A DNA stretch of 32,666 nt. Source: Gammaproteobacteria bacterium (GTDB lineage: Bacteria > Pseudomonadota > Gammaproteobacteria > SZUA-229). The notes under the pieces were generated by a model that was given only the letters and a program-made list of their open reading frames with translations, was not told the origin of the DNA and searched no databases. Below, one piece after another: positions 1 through 7,175 of the stretch; position 1 is the first letter of the stretch, and the number at the start of each line of letters is the position of its first letter. The stretch covers positions 1 through 32,666 of the forward strand of contig JABDQW010000153.1 in the NCBI GenBank assembly GCA_013042055.1, given 5' to 3'. The position numbers and the translations under genes were made by a program.

Positions 1-66
1 GATTGAGTGGCTGCAGAAACTGATCATCAAGTGTTTTGCCGGGATGGTGCCATGCCATGTCAGGAC

Positions 67-117
67 TATAACGGACTGCGTTATATAACGCAATACGTTA
101 TATAACATGCGCATAGA
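67..117. repeat. 17-bp-period tandem repeat with an embedded perfect palindrome
   Basis: tataacg at 67-73 and 84-90, tataaca at 101-107, exactly 17 bp apart. Units 67-83 (tataacggactgcgtta) and 84-100 (tataacgcaatacgtta) share tataacg-N5-cgtta. tgcgttatataacgca (77-92) is a perfect 16-bp palindrome. Confidence 0.7.
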
Positions 118-239
118 GTAGAGCTTAGGCCAGCTGCGTTCAACTTTGGACTACGGAAAATTTCATGTACCCAGGGACGCTGAGCAAGCACCAGCTTGTC
201 TTCACGCCCGAAGTGAGAGATGGCCTGCAAACAACATTG

Positions 240-292
240 GCGTTCATTTGCGGATCGTAAAAACCTCTGCGTCTCCGCGCCTCTGCGGTTAA
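240..292. repeat. Composite intergenic repeat: E-family unit (gcgttcatttgcgga, 240-254) followed by D-family unit (cctctgcgtctccgcgcctctgcggttaa, 264-292)
   Basis: 240-254 is identical to 2405-2419. 273-292 is the exact reverse complement of 629-648. Confidence 0.7.
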
Positions 293-336
293 CAGAATTA
301 TTAAGGTCTCCGCTTGCGGAGGGTGACGAGGTGTCG

Positions 337-546
337 ATGATGGATGTCTGTCCGATTCACTGGCCACGTGCGACCGCGCTGGCAAGCCTGCGTTTACACG
401 ATTTCATGTCAAGCATCCACGAAAAACTATTTGGCTTGCGTCAGGATACCGTGCATAAAGCGTTTTACACGTACCTGGCGGCCTACAAATTACTGATCAT
501 CGTATTCAACTTTGTGCCCTGGCTCGCGTTAATTCTAATGGACTAA
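337..546 (+). CDS. Small putative membrane protein (about 69 aa), possibly a truncated member of a small two-TM family
   Basis: The 220-546 ORF begins inside repeat sequence. An ATG at 337 follows an SD-like gagg. The C-terminus (HDFMSSIHEKLF...YKLLIIVFNFVPWLALILM) has one clear hydrophobic helix. Confidence 0.4.
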   Translation: MMDVCPIHWPRATALASLRLHDFMSSIHEKLFGLRQDTVHKAFYTYLAAYKLLIIVFNFVPWLALILMD

Positions 547-628
547 TCACAGCACTGTGACTAGAGTGGACATGATCAGAATGAATCTGAGAGGGGCGGT
601 GCGCCCGTAGTGACGGCATCGCGCTTGT

Positions 629-648
629 TTAACCGCAGAGGCGCGGAG
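629..648. repeat. D-family repeat (ttaaccgcagaggcgcggag), inverted relative to 273-292
   Basis: Exact 20-nt inverted match. A related copy, gtttaaccgcagagacgcggc, lies at 11380-11400. Confidence 0.7.
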
Positions 649-731
649 GTGAATCAAGCTTTTTCAACCAAGGCTTGAATCACCGGAAAATGCACATACT
701 ATTCAGAAAAGTGCCATTCGGGAGATCGAGC

Positions 732-2177
732 ATGCACAAATACAGAATTTGTTTCGGGCTGCTGCTGGTCGCGATATTCGCGGTGCCCGCGCAGGCTCAG
801 CAGGGCGGCCTAGAGAACCTGCGTGAGACGGGCAAGGCATTTGCATCGGTGGCCAGGCGGGTTGCACCGTCGGTGGTATACATCGAAGTGGAGAGCAGCC
901 AGGAGAGCGGGACCGTGATGCCGTTCTTCTCGCCATTCACCGACGAGTTTTTCAAGCGGTTTTTCGGTGAGGAGTTCCCAGGAACACCGCGAGAGGATGA
1001 TTCCCGGCCGCAACGCCGTACTGTCAGCCAGGGTTCCGGTTTCGTGTTCTCGTCAAAAAACGGCCTGTTGTCCGACAAAACCTACATCCTTACCAACCAT
1101 CACGTCGTAGAGGGCGCGGAAAAGATCCGTGTCAAGTTCCAAGACGGCCGGCAATTCATTGCGAACATCATAGGTGCCGACCCCAAGTCTGATGTGGCGG
1201 TGATCGAGATCAAGGCTGGCGGTCTGCCCGCCTTGCAATGGGGTGATTCATCCGCGCTCGAAGTTGGAGAGTGGGTGCTCGCGATGGGGAATCCCTTCGG
1301 TCTGAGTCATACGCTGACGGTCGGGGTCGTCAGCGCCAAGGGCCGCACCAGCCTGGGAATCAGCGACTACGAGGATTTCATTCAGACCGATGCCGCGATC
1401 AATCCCGGCAATTCCGGGGGACCGCTGGTGAATCTAGATGGCGAGGTCATCGGTATCAACACCGCGATACTGAGCGGCAGTGGTGGCTACATGGGTGCGG
1501 GTTTCGCGATTCCGAGCAGCCTGGCCCGAAGTATTGCTGAGCAACTGATCGACAGAGGCGAGGTGGTGCGAGGTTATCTGGGTGTCGTTATTCAAGATTT
1601 GACTGCAGAGCTGGCTGAATCTTTCAACATTGACCAGTATCGTGGCGTGCTGGTCGCACAGGTGACCAAAGATTCGCCAGCCGAACAGGCTGGGCTCAAA
1701 GCTGGCGATGTAATCATCAAGTACCAGGGCAAGCCGGTCAAAGACATTGGTCGTTTTCGTAATCGCGTTGCTCTGACACCACCTGGTCGTGACGCATCGC
1801 TGGTCATCATTCGCAACGGCAAGCAGCGAGATATCGCAATCACCATTGGCAAGCTCGGCGATCAGCAAGTGATGGCGAAACCAACCACGGAAACCACCAG
1901 TGAATTGGGGCTGGGCGTGCAGACGCTGACACCAAAGCTGGCTCAACAGTTCGATATGCGGGCCGGCGAGGGTGTTGTCGTGACCCAGGTTGAATCCGGT
2001 TCGGTCGCCGCGATCGCTGGGATTAAACCCGGCGATGTGATCTTGCAAGTGAATCGTAAGCCAGTCGACAGCGCCAAAGCGTTCAATCGTGCTGTGAACG
2101 AGAGCCGTCGTGAAAAGCGCGTATTGTTGTTGATCGCATCCGGTAATATGCAACGTTATGTCGTACTGAACTGGTAG
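732..2177 (+). CDS. degQ: Periplasmic serine endoprotease, HtrA/DegQ family (trypsin-like domain plus two PDZ domains)
   Basis: Signal peptide (MHKYRICFGLLLVAIFAVPAQAQ); TNHHVV, SDVAVI and NPGNSGGPLVNLDGEVIGINT motifs; two PDZ-like regions. ATG at 732 has a gggaga SD; the ORF opens at 675. Confidence 0.93.
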   Translation: MHKYRICFGLLLVAIFAVPAQAQQGGLENLRETGKAFASVARRVAPSVVYIEVESSQESGTVMPFFSPFTDEFFKRFFGEEFPGTPREDDSRPQRRTVSQGSGFVFSSKNGLLSDKTYILTNHHVVEGAEKIRVKFQDGRQFIANIIGADPKSDVAVIEIKAGGLPALQWGDSSALEVGEWVLAMGNPFGLSHTLTVGVVSAKGRTSLGISDYEDFIQTDAAINPGNSGGPLVNLDGEVIGINTAILSGSGGYMGAGFAIPSSLARSIAEQLIDRGEVVRGYLGVVIQDLTAELAESFNIDQYRGVLVAQVTKDSPAEQAGLKAGDVIIKYQGKPVKDIGRFRNRVALTPPGRDASLVIIRNGKQRDIAITIGKLGDQQVMAKPTTETTSELGLGVQTLTPKLAQQFDMRAGEGVVVTQVESGSVAAIAGIKPGDVILQVNRKPVDSAKAFNRAVNESRREKRVLLLIASGNMQRYVVLNW

Positions 2178-2192
2178 ATCGCGTGCACCGCA

Positions 2193-2230
2193 CCCTACCT
2201 CAGTTAAACAGTGGTAGGGGCGGTTTTGGT
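2193..2230 (+). terminator. Possible terminator after the htrA gene
   Basis: ccctacc (2193-2199) / ggtaggg (2213-2219), 7-bp perfect stem with a 13-nt loop, followed by gcggtttt. The T-tract is short. Confidence 0.35.
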
Positions 2231-2420
2231 CCGCAAATGCACGCAAATACCCGCAAATGTTATTGGTAGGTGATCATTGCGATCGTCAGAGAAATATCAT
2301 GCTAAGTATATTCATCTGGGTTTTTGTCTAACAGCATCGTTCCAATGACAACGGTTGGCATCACTGCGTATTCCGCTCTATTTTCAAATAATTAGCGTAT
2401 ATTTGCGTTCATTTGCGGAC
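2229..2420. repeat. E-family 10-bp-period repeats in inverted orientation bracketing about 150 bp
   Basis: ccgcaaatgc/acgcaaatac/ccgcaaatgt at 2231-2260. gtccgcaaatgcacgcaaat (2229-2248) matches the reverse complement of 2401-2420 at 19/20. Confidence 0.7.
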
Positions 2421-2470
2421 TAAAAATGCCTGCTACCGGGATCCTGGCGAGTAATGCGGGCAAACCCGAG

Positions 2471-2722
2471 TTAGCCCGGATGTTGCACGAAGGCGGACAT
2501 GCAATGTTGCAGGTTAGCCGGTATTTCAATCAGATGTGCTTCGACTTGCTGGGTAATGTGCGGTTACAGTTTGGCCTATTCGGTTTTACGTGCAAGTTGG
2601 CGTCGCATCTTGAACGATCCCCCTTGATCCATAGCTAAGGCTATGAATCTGCGGGCGATCGTCCAACCTGCTTCGCCAACTTGCCCCTAAAATCCGAATC
2701 CTTCATGCAACATCCGAGTTAG
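2471..2722. mobile_element. MITE-like element (C1) with 23-bp imperfect TIRs and an internal 122-nt hairpin
   Basis: TIRs 2471-2493 (ttagcccggatgttgcacgaagg) and 2700-2722 (reverse complement ctaactcggatgttgcatgaagg), 19/23. Hairpin 2578-2699 includes exact gcaagttggcg/cgccaacttgc and apex catagc-taag-gctatg. Confidence 0.65.
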
Positions 2723-5199
2723 TTTGCTAGCGTGGACCCGCAATCTTCGAGTTGATCGATCCATGCTCTGATCACGGCCAGAGCCTGATCATCCACGATC
2801 GCCGACGCGAGAGGGGGCATACGTTGTACACCGTTATCTTCCATGCGTAACACCAGGACAGACTGGTCTGCATTGCCGGGCGAGACGATCGCTGGATTGA
2901 TTAACCCCAGCGTGTCGCCCAGAGGGGCCGTGTTGCAGATGCCGGCCTCGTCCAGCGGTGTTGCGAAGCGCAAGTCCATGTCGCCGCCTCCCGGTCCGCC
3001 GGGTTGATGACAGTTGGCGCAATTGGCGTGTAGATAACTGCGTGCCCTGAGTTCGGCCGAATAAGCGGTGTTGTCGATCGCGTAGAGCGTCGTCGATTTT
3101 TCGGCATCGCTGAGTGGCCGACTGAGCACTTCGATGCTTTCCAGCGTGATTAACTGATTCGCATCGATGCCAGTGTCTGCATAGTTAAATGACCGGTTCA
3201 GTTGGGCAATCTTAGGCCCTAACGTAAAGCCGGCGATTGGGGTATGGCAAGCGTCGCACTCCGCGCGGCTCGGATAGTGCCATATCTGGCCGTTGATATC
3301 TTTGTCTTTAGCGGTGGCGAGTAATGCGGCTTGCGTTTGCGCGTCGTTCCATTCGTAGCTATAGCCTTTCCAGCCGTGGGGCTGCTGATAGTGCAGTAGC
3401 AGACGGGTCTCGATGATGCGATCATCGAGGTAGAAGTTCTTGCCAAGGATGCTGCCGACGGGTAACTGCAAGCGTCCTTGATCGTCGATATCGATATGGG
3501 TGCCATCTGGAATGGCCATAAAGCGAACTTTGTCGCCATCGTCGGACCAGAGCGGGGCATTGACACTATATGGGATGACGTGGTTTGAAAAACGCGTGGC
3601 ATCACCGGCCTGAAAACAGCCCCAGTCGGAGAGTAACGCGGGTATCTGGCCCGCTTGGCCACCGCTGTCGCCACTGATTTTCAGGATCGACCCTCCCAGA
3701 TCGACCACGTAGATTTCGCCGTCGTGGTCTTCTGCAAACGAGGCGATATTTAAATTGGTATCCATCAGCTCGCTCGGTGCGTATTGGTTTGGCCCGGTTT
3801 GTTGCAGTGCCCAGATCCTCCCGGTCGAAAAATCAGCATATAGATAGCGGCCGCGCAGGAGATCGATATCCGACCCGCGATAGACGTATCCCCCGGTAAC
3901 AGCAAAACCCTGGCTGTGATCGTACTCAGCTAGCGGTAGTATCAGACCTGTTTGATCGCAGCTTGCCGCGTTATAACAATGCATCCCTTCCATGATGTTC
4001 CAGCCAAAATTACCGCCCTTCGAGATCAGGTTGATCTCTTCGTACATGTTCTGGCCAACATCGCCGAGCCAGAGTTCACCGCTGCCACGATCGAAGCTCC
4101 AACGCCAGGGATTACGCAGACCGTAGGCAAAGATCTCCGCTCTGCCGCCACCGCTGACGAACGGATTATCTATCGGAATCGTATAACTGCCCGACGAGCC
4201 ATCCCCGACATCTATGCGTAACATCGAACCCAGCAACGTGTCGGTATTCTGGCCATGCCCGAGTGGGTCCCCGCCAGATCCACCATCACCGAGGCCGATA
4301 TAAAGATAATTGTCTGGGCCGAACGCGATGTGGCCACCATTATGGTTGGCGTAGGGCTGGGCCACGCTCAATATGATCTGCTCAGAGGCAGGGTCCAGTG
4401 CTTGGCCACTGGGATCGAGGTTAAAGCGCGAAATGCGTGATGCCCTGCCGCCAATCTCGCTGGTATAGGACAGGTAGACATAGCCATTGCTGGCGAAGTC
4501 AGGATGGAAGGCCATACCCAGCAGCCCCATTTCGCCCCCGTAGGTCAGTCTGCCATCGTTGATATCGATGAAGCTGGAGACAGTGCTCGCGCCGAAGGCA
4601 TTGGCGAATCGGACCACCTGCCCGGTCTGTTGCACCACGTACCAATGGCTGCTGTTGCCCGGTGCCATCATTATCGCAACGGGTGCCGTCAGGCGCGGCA
4701 GGCTCGGGAATGGATTAACCAGTCTGATGCCGGTGGCCAGCGCCGGTGTCGCCGGGGCGACGCACGCGCTGGCGTTCGTTGGTCTGGACGTCAGACCGCT
4801 GACGCCGCTGGCTTTGAGGTTAACCGTGATGTCCGTTGTGTCCGAGGCGCTGACACCGCCGCTGGTGGCGGTCAGAGCAAGTACATAGCTGCCTATATCG
4901 GAAAAGCTGGCCGTTGTATCTTCGCTATCGGTGTGGCTAAAATTGACCGAGCCGGGGCCGGATATTTTCGTCCAAGCATATGTCGTGTTATCTGTTGCTG
5001 CCAGGCCGTTTGTGGTCACTGTGGCATCAAGTTCGGCCACATCAGTCATTACGATTGTCAGAGCGGCTCCGGCATCGACCTCGACGCGGATCGGGTTAGC
5101 GCCGTCGCCTGCATCGCTGCATGCAACGACCTGTGTCAACAGACCAATCAATGTCAACAGATAGCGGCATGTTGTTGCCTGAAAACCAGATTGCGTCAT
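2719..5199 (-). CDS. Lipoprotein PQQ-dependent sugar (glucose/sorbosone) dehydrogenase-like protein with C-terminal c-type cytochrome motifs
   Basis: Lipobox VVAC; PKD-like N-terminal region; GHIAFGPDNYLYIGLGDGG...AYGLRNPWRWSFD...LWLGDVGQNMYEEIN typical of GSDH beta-propellers; CDACH and CANCH heme motifs. Confidence 0.85.
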   Translation of the reverse strand: MTQSGFQATTCRYLLTLIGLLTQVVACSDAGDGANPIRVEVDAGAALTIVMTDVAELDATVTTNGLAATDNTTYAWTKISGPGSVNFSHTDSEDTTASFSDIGSYVLALTATSGGVSASDTTDITVNLKASGVSGLTSRPTNASACVAPATPALATGIRLVNPFPSLPRLTAPVAIMMAPGNSSHWYVVQQTGQVVRFANAFGASTVSSFIDINDGRLTYGGEMGLLGMAFHPDFASNGYVYLSYTSEIGGRASRISRFNLDPSGQALDPASEQIILSVAQPYANHNGGHIAFGPDNYLYIGLGDGGSGGDPLGHGQNTDTLLGSMLRIDVGDGSSGSYTIPIDNPFVSGGGRAEIFAYGLRNPWRWSFDRGSGELWLGDVGQNMYEEINLISKGGNFGWNIMEGMHCYNAASCDQTGLILPLAEYDHSQGFAVTGGYVYRGSDIDLLRGRYLYADFSTGRIWALQQTGPNQYAPSELMDTNLNIASFAEDHDGEIYVVDLGGSILKISGDSGGQAGQIPALLSDWGCFQAGDATRFSNHVIPYSVNAPLWSDDGDKVRFMAIPDGTHIDIDDQGRLQLPVGSILGKNFYLDDRIIETRLLLHYQQPHGWKGYSYEWNDAQTQAALLATAKDKDINGQIWHYPSRAECDACHTPIAGFTLGPKIAQLNRSFNYADTGIDANQLITLESIEVLSRPLSDAEKSTTLYAIDNTAYSAELRARSYLHANCANCHQPGGPGGGDMDLRFATPLDEAGICNTAPLGDTLGLINPAIVSPGNADQSVLVLRMEDNGVQRMPPLASAIVDDQALAVIRAWIDQLEDCGSTLAN

Positions 5200-5322
5200 G
5201 CTTTATGCCCCGCCTGTTCTCGACCACATGTTACTCGCGTTCTTGCAAATTGTAGGCTAATGTTCTTGTAGCATTTATCTGGCTGGTTTCAGCCATTAGC
5301 AGACGTACGGATGATCCTGCTG

Positions 5323-7089
5323 TCAGCGTTTTGGAATATAAATATCCGTGCAGGTTCCTTCGGCCACTTCGGCGGCGAAGTTGAATGTTTCTGACAGCGT
5401 CGGGTGGGGGTGTACGGTCAGGGCGATGTCTTCGATGTCGGCGCCCATCTCCAGCGCCAGGACAGCCTCGGCGATCAGTTCGCCCGCGTTGGGGCCGACC
5501 ATACCGGCACCGATGATTCTGTGGCTGTCTTTGTCGAACAGCACCTTGGTTACACCCTCGTTACGCCCGTTGCTGAGTGAGCGACCGCTGGCTGCCCACG
5601 GAAACACGCCTTTTTTGTAGTCGATGCCATCGGCTTTGGCCTGCTCCTCGGTGACGCCCATCCAGGCGACTTCAGGGTCGGTATAAGCGACCGATGGAAT
5701 GGTCTTGGCGTCAAAATAGGACTTCATGCCGGCGATGACTTCAGCGGCGGTTTTACCTTCGTGCGTGGCCTTGTGTGCCAGCATTGGCTGGCCGACGATG
5801 TCGCCGATCGCGTAGATGTTATTGACGTTGGTCTGTTGCTGTTTGTTCACCGGAATGAAACCCCGTTCGTCCACGTCCACGCCGGCATTTTCGGCGCCAA
5901 TGTCATGGCCATTGGGGCTGCGTCCGACGGCCAATAATACGCGATCAAAGGTATCGGTTTCCGGCACGCCTTTGCCTTCGAAGCTGACCTTGAGCCCGCT
6001 TTTCAAGCCCTGGATAGCGGTGACCTTGGCATTCAACCAGATGTTCTCGTAGCGTTTCTTCACGCGTTTTTCCAGCGGTCGCACGAGGTCGCGATCACAG
6101 CCCGGAATCAGGCCGGGTGATAACTCGACAATCGATACGCTCGAACCGAGTGCGTCATAAACGGTCGCCATCTCCAGCCCGATAATACCGCCGCCGATGA
6201 CCAGCAATCTTTTAGGGATGTCGGCGAGTTCGAGCGCGCCAGTCGAATCCATCAGGCGTTCGTCTTCGTAGGGCAGACCGGGTATCCGCAACACTTTAGA
6301 ACCGGCCGCGATGATCGCATGATCAAACGAGACCGTCGTCACAGCGCCGCCACTGCTGCTGACCTCGATCGTTGTTGGAGAGCTGAAGCGTCCAACGCCG
6401 GTGACGATGTCGACCTTGCGTTTCTTTGCCAGAGCGGCGAGTCCGCCGGTGAGCTGGCCTATAACCTTGTTTTTGAATGCGGCAAGTTTAGTGAGGTCGA
6501 TGATCGGCTTGCCGAAACTGATGCCGTGCACCGCCATGGTTTCGGCTTCGGTGATGATCTGTGCGCTGTGCAGCAGGGTCTTGGACGGGATGCAGCCTAC
6601 GTTCAGACAGACGCCGCCGATACTGTCGTATTTTTCGATCAGGATGACCTGCTTACCGAGGTCGGCGGCACGAAAGGCTGCCGTATAGCCGCCCGGGCCC
6701 GAGCCCAGCACAACGACTTCAGCGTGGCGGCCGTTGGCAGCGCTTGTCGTGGCTTCTGCTGCCGGCATCGTTTCAGCTTGCGCTGTCGCGGTGTTATCGC
6801 TTTGGATGACCTTCTCTTCCGCGGATTCACCGTTTCCCGCTTCTGCACCGGCCAGTTCCATCGTCAGAATCACATCGCCCTGCGAAACTTTATCATTGAC
6901 CTTGACCCTTACCTCCTTTACCGTGCCGGCCTGAGGTGATGGAATTTCGATGGTGGCTTTGTCGGATTCGAGTGTGATCAACGGGTCTTCGGCGGCAATG
7001 CGATCGCCGGCACTCACCATGACTTCGATGATATCGATATCGCGAAAATCGCCGATGTCGGGGACCTCAACCTTGACTTTCTTGCTCAT
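5323..7089 (-). CDS. lpdA: Dihydrolipoyl dehydrogenase (E3) with an N-terminal lipoyl domain
   Basis: Lipoyl motif ESDKATIEIPSP; GSGPGGYTAAFRAADLG; redox GGVCLNVGCIPSK; C-terminal HPHPTLSE. Confidence 0.96.
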   Translation of the reverse strand: MSKKVKVEVPDIGDFRDIDIIEVMVSAGDRIAAEDPLITLESDKATIEIPSPQAGTVKEVRVKVNDKVSQGDVILTMELAGAEAGNGESAEEKVIQSDNTATAQAETMPAAEATTSAANGRHAEVVVLGSGPGGYTAAFRAADLGKQVILIEKYDSIGGVCLNVGCIPSKTLLHSAQIITEAETMAVHGISFGKPIIDLTKLAAFKNKVIGQLTGGLAALAKKRKVDIVTGVGRFSSPTTIEVSSSGGAVTTVSFDHAIIAAGSKVLRIPGLPYEDERLMDSTGALELADIPKRLLVIGGGIIGLEMATVYDALGSSVSIVELSPGLIPGCDRDLVRPLEKRVKKRYENIWLNAKVTAIQGLKSGLKVSFEGKGVPETDTFDRVLLAVGRSPNGHDIGAENAGVDVDERGFIPVNKQQQTNVNNIYAIGDIVGQPMLAHKATHEGKTAAEVIAGMKSYFDAKTIPSVAYTDPEVAWMGVTEEQAKADGIDYKKGVFPWAASGRSLSNGRNEGVTKVLFDKDSHRIIGAGMVGPNAGELIAEAVLALEMGADIEDIALTVHPHPTLSETFNFAAEVAEGTCTDIYIPKR

Positions 7090-7111
7090 ATGTCAGTTCC
7101 GATAATTAGGT

Positions 7112-7167
7112 AGGAGCGGCTTCGGCCGCGAACTTACTTGTGATGAGTCGCGGCTGAAGCCGCTCCT
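7112..7167. repeat. REP/BIME-like inverted doublet
   Basis: aggagcggcttcggccgcga (7112-7131) and tcgcggctgaagccgctcct (7148-7167): 20-bp inverted repeat with one mismatch, in the aceF-lpdA gap. Confidence 0.8.
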
Positions 7168-7175
7168 GCGCGTAA

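Noticed and set aside
1434-2246. 270-aa minus-strand ORF antisense to the HtrA gene
   Set aside because: Shadow ORF of the protease coding sequence.
2231-2260. Possible CRISPR-like array from 10-bp repeats
   Set aside because: Units are contiguous, too short and without spacers; no cas genes.
2426-2638. 70-aa ORF
   Set aside because: Lies in repeat element C1 and ends in its hairpin; not a plausible protein.
4504-5271. 255-aa plus-strand ORF antisense to the sugar dehydrogenase
   Set aside because: Fully antisense to a well-supported gene; composition looks like a shadow frame, with no recognisable motif.
5281-5294. ggctg-gttt-cagcc hairpin between the dehydrogenase and lpdA
   Set aside because: Five-base stem without a T-tract; below a useful threshold.
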